Positions 27,539-40,406 of a DNA stretch of 64,000 nucleotides are shown here, in pieces. A program made the position numbers and the translations under genes. The stretch spans positions 248,001 through 312,000 of the forward strand of contig SNVD02009802.1 of the NCBI GenBank assembly GCA_013180625.2. Reading direction: 5' to 3'. The DNA comes from Boswellia sacra. Lineage: Eukaryota > Streptophyta > Magnoliopsida > Sapindales > Burseraceae. Each line of letters starts with the position of its first letter. Position 1 is the stretch's first letter. The notes under the pieces are model-generated. The model made no database searches and was not told the DNA's origin. It saw only the letters and a list, made by a program, of their open reading frames with translations.

Positions 27539-29382
27539 GAGTGCAGGTAACAATGCAAATGCTCTAGAATCTACACGCAGCAAATAGGCGGCGTTGAGTT
27601 TTGGTTTGTTTTGAGCAATTTTGGGCCGAAGAAACAATCCCAACAACAATTATTCAAGGGGTGAGAAAATGAAGGTTTTGAAACCGACATATTAATCGAT
27701 AGTCGAACGTGAGGTTGCTTGGGTATGGGTTGGGCCAGCGGGCATAATTGTATTTTTGTGGCAAAGGAACTTCAGTTGGGCCTCGTTGTAGTATGTATTT
27801 AATTGATGTCATCGTAATGTCCAATAATATTTCTTTGTACATTACTGTGAAAAGATTAAATATGTTTTAAACAAAATCTTGGTGGAAAATGAGCTTAAAG
27901 TGTATAAAATAATTTAAATAAATTAGTATATTTTTATAACAGATACATGTAGATTAATGACATAATAAAAGAGTTGTTAAACAGAATGTTTTCTATTTTA
28001 ATTACCATGTTTCCTTGCTGAAATTAATATTATTGTGAAATACAACTATTCAAAGGCTAAGAAAATAGGGTTTGTTTTTTTAATTAAGAAGATGATAAAC
28101 AACTAAAAGCACTTCCATGATCATGAGAGTCTCATCGTATTTAATTTTTAAGCTGGAAAGATAAATGTCAAATAAAAAATGGGGAGAAGAGAAGCTAGTT
28201 ACGACAATCAAAAAGAAAAGCACTTGCATGTTGAGAGTCCCATCATTAAGCTACCACAATCCCTTGTTATTTAATGAATCTGAATTTCTCAACATATATA
28301 TAATGAGAGACAAGCGTATGGTCAATGAGCAGTTTAATTAAATATATAAACATATATCAGTTTAATATAATTTTTTATTAAAAAAGAATATGGTCTTGTT
28401 AATTTTATTATCAATTTTAATTTAAAGTTATTAAACATTTATAAATGTTAGATTTATTTCTAATAGATTCCTAACAACTAGCATTCATTTAAAAAAAATC
28501 AAATAAACTTAATAATAATATGAATTTTATGAGTTTAGATTATAATACAGTTCGAATCGAACCAGACAATTATATTTATGTTTTTTTGGGCTTCAGCCCT
28601 TTTCCAAACACAAAAGTAATATCATCATTCGATAAAAGTTATATCTACAATTTAAAAATTTTAAAAGGCTCAACAGAGATCTTAATTGGACCCTGTATGC
28701 CTTTATGGCATGTGTACTCTATGGTACGTGAATGACAAAACGAGCTGAAGGCAACAGTGAATCCGCCGCTACAACCAAAAGCAATATTTTTGTACCACCC
28801 AAACTATGGTAAATAGTTAAACACAAAAAGATTAAACGATCATAATAGCTGCAGATTGAGAAGATGAATATATATGGTTCAGCTTCAGTCACTGATTGTA
28901 ATTAACGATTGTAACTCTTAAATAAAGGGGTGTTGTTCAAGTATCTTGTAACTCGCTTTTGAGCAATGCGATTAAAATTAATCATGTTTAATTTGGAGCA
29001 ATATTCAAAGTGACGATTAATCTAATTTTCTGTCTCAAATAGTAGGCCCTCCTGACAAAATGTCAATGACGAAGAAGACAGATACACAGCTTGGGTATGG
29101 TAATGGCTTGGTAGAAGGAACATTCTTTTACTGGAAGAAAGCGATATTGATCCGTGACTTCTGATAGAACTAGTAGGTTGACCTAGTCAACTCCTTGCAA
29201 AGGTCAGTCAAACGAGGAAAAACTAATACAAAATCTGATTAATTAATTAAGTGTTGTAATTGAGGTTGTAAGACACCTGCATAGGAAGTAATTAGAGTAA
29301 TGACGGGACCAATAGAGTGATACTGCATTTTGAGTCAATTGAGACAAACTATTAGGGGTTGGTAGATAACCAAAGGCTTGGT

Positions 29383-29678
29383 AAAGGAAAAACTTTAGTT
29401 TAAATACTGAATGCGTCGCACGGAAATCAAATTCAAAGGTTTTTTTTATATAAGTAAAAAAATGTCATCTCCATTTTATTATTTTAGTAAAAGAACAAAT
29501 ATGTAGCTGATGTCTGTTCAAAACAGGATTTCATTTATAATAATGTGATTAAGTATAGTTGTATCCTTCAAAATGTAATCCATGCAATTGAACATTAATT
29601 GTAAATAGTTGAGAATGACGTTTATTTTATTTTCCATATTGCATGCGTGCATGAATGGGCCTTAAGTTTTTGAGTTGA
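29383..29678 (+). repeat. Direct duplication, copy 1 (~295 bp)
   Basis: This segment, from AAGGAAAAACTTTAG to AAGTTTTTGAGTTG, is repeated in the same orientation at 29729-30027 with roughly 85% identity by eye and small indels. Shared landmarks include AAATGTCATCTCCATTTTAT, GATTTCATTTATAATAATGT and CCATATTGCA(T/C)G. No protein, LTR or terminal inverted repeat signature is visible. Confidence 0.8.
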
Positions 29679-29728
29679 TGAGATTAAGCGTTATAAATTA
29701 GTGTCAATAAATCATATTAAAAGTTTAT

Positions 29729-30027
29729 ATAAGAAAAATTTTAGTTAAATACTGAATGTTTCGCATGAAAATCAAATTCAAAGGTTTATTACGTAAGTGA
29801 AAAAATGTCATCTCCATTTTATTTTATTTTTTTTAAAAGAACGAATATGTAGCTGACGTCAATCTAAAACATGATTTCATTTATAATAATGTGCTTAAAG
29901 TATAGTTGTATCCCTTAAAATGTAATCCATCCAATTGAACTTTAATTGTAATCAATCGAGAACAACGGTTATTTTATTTTCCATATTGCACGTGCATGCA
30001 TGAATGGGCCCTAAGTTTCTGAGTCGC
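29729..30027 (+). repeat. Direct duplication, copy 2 (~300 bp)
   Basis: Second copy of the unit at 29383-29678, separated from it by about 50 bp. It ends at CTAAGTTTCTGAGTCG. Confidence 0.8.
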
Positions 30028-31796
30028 ATTAGTAGAAAGCATCAAGGTTGATAAGGCTGCGGGAGATTCCATATCGAAAACAGACACTCAGAAAAATATG
30101 CTTGCTTTGATTTCCATGTTGCAACCATGAAGTAATTTTATCATGCTTTGATTTAATTTGTTTGTTGATTAAATTAATGCGTGGGAAACTGCGATTGATT
30201 TTCTTATTTGTTTTTTAAAATGATTGAACCCAAGTGTTCATATTTGAATCCACGTGACATGTTTCATAACATCAACACATAAAACGATCTAGTAATGTGA
30301 ATCCAATTCAAGTAGCTAGCTAGGGGGCAATATTTCTCCTCTTCTACCGCAAATTCAGATTGATAAAATTAAGTATTAGTAAGCAATATCTATTGAAGGC
30401 AAAGTCAGAGCATAAAGTCTGATCATGTTGATTCGACCCTCAGCAATTCTCTCAATTAGCATTTCTGATACATATAAAGACGACAAGCACAGGATGTCAG
30501 AGGTTCAGGGCCATTACTTCTTAGACTAATTTGGCCCTTTTGTGCATGTCCAGTCTTGTTCAGCGTTTCAAAATCCAATTTGACAATACAATCTGTATTT
30601 GAAGGACCTTTTACCTACCACGCTAGCTACTGCCTACGTTACGTGATTAAACCAGTCATTGTTTGTTAATTAGTGGGACTTTTTTTATCAGTCTGACTGG
30701 GACATTGGTATTGGATTATATAGTGCAGTGTAGAGACGATTCATAGTTGCTCATTTGATTCTGATATGCAATTCCTATAGCAAATGGCATCTTTGACAAC
30801 ACTGTTAGCTGTCCCTCATAACTGGAATAGGTACATTTGTTTACTTATTTATGTTACCAAACCAGTACTGGGATGTACAATTAATAAGTCTTTTTTTTAT
30901 ATATTATTTAATGGAGATTACTTAATGAATCCATGGCATCAATTAATCCTAGAACTACTGTCGTTTCCTTTTGAAATAAACATACACACAGCTTGGTTCA
31001 ATTAGTTGCTTAATGGTGATCTACTGATGATATTTTTAAGTTAGTTTTATAAGAGATGTATATATATAAAATAAATATTAAAAGTGTTAGTGATTGAGAC
31101 TCGGATCATTACATATAAAGATAATGGTCGTAAATTGGGATTAGAGGCTAATTTAGATGGTTCATAGTCACACCATATATGTCAATCAAGCCAACAACAT
31201 AAGCTTTTGCAAATTCAAGTACTAATAATGGAGTTGGAGGGGACACTTAGGTCACTAAACGCTTTATTTTTCCAATAATAGAGAAAAAAAAAAAAAAGTG
31301 GTAGAAACCACCCAACAAGATTAATCAGAAAAGGTCACATCTTATTATCCACCAACTATTTATTTTGAATTTTCACAAAAAATAAGAAATTGTATATGCT
31401 GGACCACAAAATTTTTTGGCCTTTCATTGTCTAAATATCGGCTAAATTGTGACAATTCGAAGAAGAATTCATGTCGATTGAGCCCTCGATTACAATTTAA
31501 TGAGGGACAAATGTTGCACATGGATCATAGAAATTTTGCTGTTGCAACATTTGAATGGAATAATTAATTAGAAGCTAATATGATATAACATTTCTTTCTT
31601 TAATTTCTGGCGCTAAATTCATTACCGTTGTTATCCATTTACTATTAACGATGTGTGCAGTAATTAGCTTTCATTTACTAGTCCATAACAAAGAAGTTCT
31701 TTTTATTTATTTTTTAAATAAATCCCAGGTAGAATTCAGACTAGAACTCAGTGTCTTATGTTACAAGAATTTGTAATTAAATAAATGATAGTCTTA

Positions 31797-31984
31797 ACGT
31801 GTGTTTTAATGACACATCTTAAGCTCTCAAAACATGTATAAATTCTTTTCAAGATTGTACAAATTTTCTTGAAAATTGTAAAGTTTTTTTTAAGATAGTG
31901 TAAAAATTATTATATGTATAAATTTTAAGAAAATTTATACAACGTAATGTTCGAGATATGTACCCTTAAAGACACAATTTGAAA
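31797..31984. repeat. MITE-like inverted repeat (~190 bp)
   Basis: The left end (GTGTGTTTTAATGACACATC) and the reverse complement of the right end (TTGTGTCTTTAAGGGTACAT) align. The similarity continues inward through ATGTATAAATT on both arms. This is consistent with a fold-back DNA element. I could not define a target duplication. Confidence 0.45.
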
Positions 31985-32582
31985 TTATTTTCACAAGTAC
32001 GGGCATTTATGCAGATTTGTACTAAAACTTTGATTGGACTCAATTCACCTGCAGGATCCTCTTCTCTCCAACCTCCTGGTTCCGGGTTCCCAACTTAACT
32101 AGGTGCCAATAAATCCTAGTCTCTCATGTTGTCTCTTGTCTCCTCCTCGCCCGTAATCTACTTTCGACCGTGCACTTCCTTATCATATGCAACGATGAGA
32201 GTAAAAGTAATTCTAATTTTACCAATTCTGAATTAAATTATAAATTAATTTGCATCCACTACATTGACTTGGTCTCTTCAGTTCTTTCTTTTATGGTATC
32301 ATCTTAGGTTATCAAATATTAAAATAGAAATAATAAGGCATTCTTTTGATTAAATAAAGACAGCATGGATGTCTCTATATTTTGCATTCTATCTTTGCTG
32401 TAAGTTCAACTGATTTCCACATTTGTTTGTTAATTTATAATTTAACTACAATTACAAACTATTTATGAAAACTTATCAATATAAACTGATGTGCGATACT
32501 ATTAGAAAAGTAAATGTCAATAATAATAAATAAGTTTGTTTAAATAGTTTGTATATATTATATTACTTTTTTACCTTCAAGG

Positions 32583-32790
32583 GGTAACCCAAGTGGTTGA
32601 AGGGCTTGGGCCTTGGTGCACTCAGCTACACCAAGGTCTCAGGCTCGTGCTCTCTCGGTGAAAACTTAAAATTTTCACATTTCGTTTTCTTTTCACCAGG
32701 GTCATGGGTTTGGGGTGCCCGACTGACCAACCAATTGGGTTCTGGTCAGGACATAAATGGTCTAGTTTGATACCAAAGTTTGGGTTTAAA
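32583..32790 (+). repeat. tRNA-derived SINE-like element
   Basis: A GC-richer island in AT-rich spacer. Near its start TAACCCAAGTGG (32585-32596) fits the polymerase III box A (TRGCNNAGTGG), and GGCTCGTGCTC (about 32642-32652) resembles box B. A non-tRNA body follows and ends in an A-rich tail (about 32785-32795). This layout is typical of plant tRNA-derived SINEs. It could instead be a decayed tRNA-like fragment, since I see no clear target duplication. Confidence 0.55.
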
Positions 32791-33309
32791 AAAAATCATA
32801 TTAATTTTTTTTTATAATAACTGGATCTCATAAAACTACCATTGTGAATCATTTAATAATTAGATATGATTATATTTATATTTTAGATTTTTATATGGTT
32901 AATTTTATTTTATTAGAACATTTCTAATTATTTTAAGGTTAGGTAGATTATGTTAGAAAAATAGGATTTATAAAAATAAAATATCTTGCTGATCACATAA
33001 CTTAAAATAAATTCATTTGATCCATGGTTTAGCGGCGTCGGCTTCTCAAATTTAGATATGCATGATTGCATCATATAAACCAAGATGAATCACAAATATT
33101 CATGAATGGATATACATATAATATTCGTGTAATAAAACTCTAGAATTTCCTGTTGAATCCCACATGCATAATTAAGGTACCGAGGAGAGGTGTATATAAA
33201 GAGATTAGTCAATTTATTATTAAGTTAGTTTTTTAGGTTGGATATCTTGAAACGAAGAAATTTTTTTTGAAATATATCCAACAAATTCAATGTATGTGAG
33301 TTTTTTTTT

Positions 33310-33430
33310 TTTAAGAGTAATGCTTCACTTATAAAATCTATGTGCAATTCAATATATGTCAATGTTTTTCTAAGAGTGATACTACAATTATAAAGTGTAT
33401 ATATAATTGATATGTTATCATCATTTATTA
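33310..33430. repeat. MITE-family ends in tandem (TAATGCT...CTTATAA type)
   Basis: Two adjacent units, AAGAGTAATGCTTCACTTATAA (33314) and AAGAGTGATACTACAATTATAA (33371), share a motif that also begins the inverted-repeat element at 62902-63101 and occurs at about 21318. Probably fragments of one small DNA-transposon family. Confidence 0.4.
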
Positions 33431-33963
33431 TATTAACTTTTTTATATTTTATTTTTTTCTTCACTTGATCCCATAGCAGTTAAGATAAAACCTGTGCATC
33501 TTGACTTTGTAAAAATAGCTTTATTGTTTTTCTAATCATTAGTAATAACTTCATCTTTTTTTTTTCGGAACAACATTGTTTTTGGAAATTCTAAACCAGA
33601 TAATAAATTTTTGTATTATGTCATAAACAATTTCCAGTTCACCATACATGTTTTCTTGTACAGAGAAAAGTAAATAAAAGACAAATATATTCATTCTCAA
33701 TCTAGTTTTTACGTGCAATCATATATTTGTAACGCATTTATAGTTACCGTTAGGAATAGGAAAGAAGGAATTGGATCTTGCACGGCATATATATAATTAA
33801 TGTTAGGAACGAGTCCGAATCTCCATTGTACACAGATATAAGACCTTTGAGACAGATTTTCCATAAAAGACTAATTTAATTTTAACTATATATATATATG
33901 CAATGATCGAGACTTAAAACTATATAAACTATATATTAGTGACATCTTTGTTGTCTATTTGTT

Positions 33964-33965
33964 AC

Positions 33966-34041
<76 letters not shown>

Positions 34042-34042
34042 T
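33964..34042. repeat. (AT)n array with 20-bp higher-order unit
   Basis: A run of TA repeats interrupted by TTTA at a regular 20-bp spacing (about 33989, 34009 and 34029), so a microsatellite has amplified as a larger unit. Confidence 0.85.
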
Positions 34043-34606
34043 ACTTGGCTTATATATTTAATGAATTCATTGCCGATGTATATGGTTGGTTTCAGTTAAA
34101 AGATAAATACAACAGTAATATTTAATCTCTATCAATGTGAAATAAAGTCATTAATCTATAATGAATACGAATGAATATTTAGATACCCGGATTTTATATA
34201 CACAAAATTAGCAAAAATAGTCATTATGGTAATTGTTCAACACAGACACACACACACATATATATATATATGCTACGAGTAATGAGTCCCATATAAATCC
34301 CAGCAACAGCGAGGACATAATAAGAGTAACTGCAGTCTTGACGAATCATTGCTCACCACTAGCACGGCTGAGATAAAAGCTCGAAGGAAAAAAAAAAAAA
34401 GTTAAAATAGAGAGGGGGAGGAAGAAGAAGGGAGAAGAAGAGAGAGAGGGAAAAGGACAGGACCTCAATTCCATAGTTTTGGATGATCCCATGCAGCTAA
34501 TAGCGGGAATCTCGTGGGAAGTCGATTCTGTCGGCTTGCCTCCCAGAGTCCCCCTCTTCACTTTTAAATACTAATTACTCTTCTCTTCACTGCAAAACAA
34601 AACATC

Positions 34607-35134
34607 ATGTCTACTACTCATTCCACCAACCTCTTCCCCGCGCTCACTGTCACTCCTGTGTTTCCCGGCAGTACTCCACGATCTTCTTTCCCCAACAATA
34701 ATCTCTTCTTCTCCAGCAGTAAGTTTCAACTTAATTCTCTTCTTTTTAATACTGCTGCAGAGCAAGTAGAAGGACCCAATAACTACTCACTCCACACAAG
34801 TTGTTCAAATATCTTATCCATCTTTTACTTTTTCTGCTTGAGATATGTGTTGTTGATGCATGTCAATATTACCTGTCTTTTCTTATCTCGTCTGCGGTTT
34901 CTCAACAATTAGTGTCATTATTTCTGCTCATCGGATCTTTTTTCTGAAATGTATTCTCCGAGTTTATTTTCAGAAAACACATTTGAAAATGAAATAATTG
35001 ATACTCGGAATTCCATAGTAGAATAATTATACTGGGATATGTACAAGTTGGCTCCTCGGAATGCAATCGGTATTTGATCTCGGAATTAAGAGGGGTCAGA
35101 ACTATCTGTATTCTTAGAGCTAGCATGCTCTAAT

Positions 35135-35166
<32 letters not shown>

Positions 35167-38100
35167 TTCCGAATAAACTGTGTTTTATAATTTGTTAATT
35201 ATTTAACACATTACCTTTCCTGTGATAAATAAATCTCTTATCTTAATTTATGCCTTTTGGCTCCTTCTCTCCCCTTACGAAACTCTTTTTTCTTCTGGGT
35301 CCTGTAAGAATAGTTTCGAAACTTGAAAGAGCTTTTTACCTGAATTGGTATTACTTGATGGCAGCATCGTATATCGCATAATAAAGCAGGCCATTTTTGT
35401 ATTTTTCGAAACAAGGGCCGCTTGCCTTGAAGTAATATGTCATCGAATTTTAACATCGAGCAAAATAAAAAATAAGTTGATTTCTATATTTTATATTTAT
35501 ATTTTGTATATAGGTGTTTGGCCGTTCGGGACTAAAGACAAACGAGTTTACTTTGATATTCGCCCGAGATGCAGTGCTAGTAGTAGTGCTGTATCAACAC
35601 CTCGCATCCAAGGTACGTACGTATATATATGTTAGTAATTAATGCATAAATTTAATAACTAAATTTGAATAATATTGATTTTACTCGTATTTATACATAT
35701 TCATATACGTACGTTATTATTTATATTATGTACAGAATATGCGGATGTGTTTCAAAGTAGTCTGCAAGTGATAAAGTGGCCTGAGATCGTGGAGGATGAC
35801 ATAAAAGAGGAAGAGATCAAGGAAGATCTTAAGGTGATTTAAACAGAGAAGTAATTTCTGTTTTGTTATTATTAATTGTATGCGGTAAACGGAGCGATAT
35901 TAATTATGGTAATTATGATGTGATTTGTTTTGTCCAAACTCGAAAGGATTCCTTACCAAATGACATAAGGGAACGTGTCAATATCATTAGATCCATGTTG
36001 GGCTCCATGGACGATGGAAATATAAGCATATCGGCTTATGATACCGCATGGGTTGCTCTTGTGGAAGATATTCATGGCAATGGCGCTCCTGAATTCCCAT
36101 CCAGCCTTCAATGGATTGCCAACAATCAACTCCCGGATGGTTCATGGGGTGATGATAGAATATTTTCAGCACATGATCGGTTAATCAACACCCTAGCCTG
36201 TGTTGTTGCGCTAAAATCATGGAATATGCATCAGGATAAGTGGGAAAAAGGTACTCAAAAGTAGCATTAAAAAATTTTAATTAACTTAGACTAATCTTAC
36301 TATTCCATCTAAATATGTGCTAGCTAGTTTCTGAAGCCTAACATCACATTACTTTTCGTTTCAAGGAATGTCATTTTTTAAAGAAAACATAGCCAAGCTA
36401 AAAAAAGAGAATGCTGAGCACATGCCTATCGGCTTTGAGGTTGCTTTTCCTTCGCTTTTAGAAATAGCTCGCAGTCTAGGCATTGATGCACCTGATCAAT
36501 CTCCTGTCTTGCAAGAGATCTACGCAAAGAGAAGCATAAAGCTCACTAGGTAGATTCGAAACTCAAGTTTCTATCATAATTATGTTTGTTACTTCTTTTC
36601 AATTTTATAAGACATGAATTGAGTGAAGAGCCTTATCTTGTACATTTTTTAAAAGTATAGGCCATTGTTAACTTGTCGTGTTCGTAATGTAATTATGGTG
36701 TGCGTGGGATAGGATACCAAGAGACATCATGCATAGTATGCCCACAACCTTACTCCATAGTTTGGAGGGTATGCCGCACCTAGACTGGGAAAAACTTTTG
36801 AAATTGCAGAGCGAAGATGGGTCATTCTTGTTCTCTCCATCCTCCACTGCCTATGCCCTCATTAAAACTAAAAATGAGAAGTGCTGGAAATATTTGACAA
36901 GAACCGTCCAAAGATTCAATGGGGGAGGTACATATTATAATTTAAGTGCTTAATTTATCAATCCCTGACTATAAATTTCTGATTTTCACCTTTCACTTAC
37001 TAATTTTTTATTAATGTATTTTGATTTAGTCCCAAACGTGTATCCAGTTGACTTGTTCGAACGTATATGGGCTGTGGATCGGTTGCAGCGCCTGGGAATT
37101 TCAAGATATTTCCAACCAGAGATTAGGGAATGTATGGACTACGTTTACAGGTATAACCAACTATCCATTAATTATTCATAAAAATAAAAATTAGAAATTA
37201 AAAGAAAAAACCACCGAGCAACATAACCCGCAAATGAAAAGAAACTAAAAATTTCCTTCGAATGAGTACTTCAATTTCAGATATTGGACTGAAGAGGGTA
37301 TTTGCTGGGCAAGGAATTCCAAGGTTCATGATATCGATGACACATCTATGGCATTTAGGCTCTTAAGATTACATGGTTATGAGGTTTCCGCTGGTGAGTT
37401 TAATTAGAAATTAAAAAAAAAAACATATATATAAACTCTCGCATATATTATCTGGATCTTTCATTTTGGTCTTTTACAGATGTGTTTAAGCATTTTAAGA
37501 AAGGCGATGAGTTCTTCTGCTTTGCGGGACAGACTACTCAGGCCATCACCGGAATATACAACTTGTATAGAGCTTCTCAGGTTCTATTCCCCGAAGAGAA
37601 GATCCTCCACGATGCCAAGCAGTTTGCAGCTAAGTTTTTAAAAGAAAAACAAGCTGCCAATCAGCTCCTAGATAAATGGATTATAACCAAGGACTTACCT
37701 GGCGAGGTATGTAAGAAAAATGTCTTGAAAATATTTTCCCATCACTTTACTCCTTGCAGAAAGTGGAGCATATTATCTAACCATTCTTACTGTGACCTTA
37801 TTTGAAAATTTTTAACATCCATAAATTCAATGTTACTGTTCATGATATGATGGGAAACTTTAATATTGGGTCCGAACTCATTTTATTTCCAGTGATGACA
37901 TTACAGGATTATGATGCTTATAAGAGTATGGCTAGCTGGAACTTGAGAAAGTGGCCACTGCCCACTGGCCTGGCCAGACCAGTCAAAAAAACGAATAATG
38001 TAAATTGAATCACAACACGCCCCATCATAAATCAGATGCAAAATTACCTATACATCCCTGCTTAGCACAGCTAATTTGGAATATTATTGGTATCATCTTA

Positions 38101-40406
38101 CGAGAAACGTAATCTGATGTAATTGTAAGAGGTTGATGGGCATCATCTAGTCTGCTGTTGTATTTGTGTCATGTTAGTTGAAATGACAGAGCAATTATTT
38201 TATAATAAAAATTGAAAAAACAATTATTTTATAATAAAAACTAAAAAAATATGATGGTGACAGGTGGGTTTCGCATTGGCGGTTCCATGGTATGCAAGCT
38301 TACCCAGAGTCGAGACGAGACTATACATAGAACAATATGGCGGCGAAGATGACGTTTGGATTGGCAAGACCCTTTACAGGTATACTCTTTATTGATTTGT
38401 TTGTTTCAATTTGTCCAGTCTTCCGTGTAAAGGTTATTTGTTATCGACGATACAGTCAACTTTGTCCACGATTGAATAAAGTCATCTAGGATTGTTACAA
38501 ATTAAGTTGGGTCCCTATTTAATCCCTTGTTGCATCTAGACATGTCTGCTGTCAATAATTCATTTTTCCATTTGTATTTTGCTTTCCAAGTCCCAACATA
38601 CAACTAGACAACATGAGCTGCTATTTTATCTCTATGCAACTGAACAAGATTAAGCTTTCTAGAAACCCATTTAATTAATTATGTTATCGGATTTGTATTA
38701 GTTAATCTTAGTTTAATTATACTCCTACTAATCCCAGGATGCCGTGTGTAAACAATGAAATCTATCTTGAGCTTGCAAAATTAGATTACAATAATTGTCA
38801 GGCTGTGCATCAGGTGGAATGGGAACGCATGAAAAAGTAAGTTGTCCATTAATTTAATTTTAAAAATTAAATTATTAATAATTAATTATAATTGATGAGT
38901 AATTAAAGGGATTTAATATATACGTCACAGGTGGTACAAAGAATGTGAGCTGGAGAATTTGGGTATGAGCAAAAGGGGCCTTCTGTTGGCATATTTTGTA
39001 GCAGCGGCAAGTATATATGAGCCAGAAAGGTCGCAAGAAAGATTAGGATGGGCCAAGACTGCAATTCTGGTAGAGACGATAGCATCTTATTTCCAGAAGC
39101 AGAAAGATTCTGGTAAGCTAAAGAGAGCCTTCGTCAATGAATTCAGAAACTGTATTAACGGACGTGACTATATCAACGGAAGGTATGCTTATGCAATGAT
39201 AAAATCAGCAAAAAGGGCAGGAAGTAATATTTGTAATTATCGAAATAAAAATTAATTAACGTCGTTTGTGTTAAAGGAGGTTGGAACCAGACAAAATAGG
39301 ACAGGGATTTACTCGGATCTTACTTGGGACACTCAACCATCTTTCATTGGAGGCATTGGTGACACGAGGTCGAGACATTAGCCACCATTTACGTCACGCA
39401 GTAAGTAGTGTATATATAATTAACATGGTTAAGAAAAGAAAGATCATGTTTTTAACATTTGTTGAAAATGCAGTGGGAGATATGGCTGGTGAAGTGGCAA
39501 GCTGAAGGAGATAGGCACCAAGGAGAATTAGAGTTATTGGTGCAAATAATAAATCTAATTGCTGGCCGTTGGCTTTCGGAGGAGCTGTTGTCTCATCCTC
39601 AATATGGGCGACTCTCGGATCTGACCAGCAGAATATGCCATAAACTCGGTCACTACCAAAAGCAAAAGGTCAGTGTAGGAGACATCAGCATAACTCCGAC
39701 AAATTAATGCTACTTTGTAATCTTCCTGTTTTGGCTTCGCTCACTCGTCTGTTTTTAGCATTTTACCTTGTTCCATTTAATTTAATAAAAGTATAGATAA
39801 GATGACAACATGATATAAGTTTTATTTTTTTAGTCTAATCTCTTAATTTATTTGGAATTAAAAGGGTATTTAGCATAAATATATATATATTGAAAAATCA
39901 ACTGATATTCTAACAAAAGCTCATCATTTGAAGGGATGGGTATAGTCTGTTTAGAGAAACTCCCCTGAGTGGATTCTGAGAAGGCTGCCAAGTTTAATTG
40001 GAAAACTTCAAATGAATACTCATTATGTTTTCATTAATTGGAGAAACTTTGGGTCTCCATTATCTAAATAACCTCGTTATCCGCAAAAATATCATGCTTG
40101 CGTTCGCATAACCCCCCACTTTGCAGAACTTAATCTTACCTAATTCATTTTTTTCTTTTCTATTTTCAGGTACATGAGAAATGCAGTGACAATAATGCAA
40201 ACTCCCTCGGCGTCACAAACATCCAAGTTGAGTCCGAAATGAAACAACTTGTGCATCTAGTACTGCGAAATTCCAAAGATGGCATTGAATCCGATATCAA
40301 GCAGACATTTCTTACAGTGGCCAAGAGTTTTTACTACACTGCTTATTGTGATCCTAAGACTATCAACTTTCACATTGACAAAGTGCTCTTTCAGAGAGTG
40401 GATTGA
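34607..40406 (+). CDS. CPS: ent-Copalyl diphosphate synthase (class II diterpene cyclase), 15 exons, 830 aa
   Basis: In plastids, CPS cyclises geranylgeranyl diphosphate to ent-copalyl diphosphate, the first committed step toward gibberellins. Exons: 34607-34718, 35514-35612, 35736-35833, 35947-36250, 36366-36549, 36713-36927, 37030-37150, 37281-37393, 37480-37706, 38264-38379, 38738-38836, 38931-39182, 39280-39400, 39474-39668 and 40170-40406. Phases close at 2,493 bases. Residues 1 to ~60 form a Ser/Thr/Pro-rich transit peptide. SAYDTAWVA lies at 132-140 and QLPDGSWGD at 164-172. The protonating DxDD motif is DIDD at 395-398. His281 (TTLLHSLEG) and Asn340 (VPNVYP) are 59 residues apart, as are the His/Asn base pair of Arabidopsis CPS that gives the ent product. 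No DDxxD class I site is seen in the C-terminal part, as expected. Length is normal for CPS and no lesion was found. Introns before exons 4 and 13 have purine-rich acceptors. Confidence 0.93.
35137..35166. repeat. (AT)n microsatellite in CPS intron 1
   Basis: About 14 perfect AT units inside the first CPS intron (34719-35513). Confidence 0.85.

Larger units (their letters stand above)
27544..34606. other. AT-rich intergenic spacer and CPS promoter/5' UTR
   Basis: About 7 kb without a recognisable gene. It holds the repeats listed separately (29383-30027, 31797-31984, 32583-32790, 33310-33430, 33964-34042). Open frames such as 30784-31005 and 33225-33464 are AT-rich and show no domain. A GA-rich stretch at about 34385-34460 and a more balanced region to 34606 precede the CPS start codon and are likely its promoter and leader. 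Confidence 0.5.

Noticed and set aside
34346..34765. Minus-strand frames upstream of and overlapping CPS exon 1, considered as a divergent gene
   Set aside because: Low-complexity Ser/Phe/Glu-rich translations of GA/CT-rich leader sequence. No splice or domain support.
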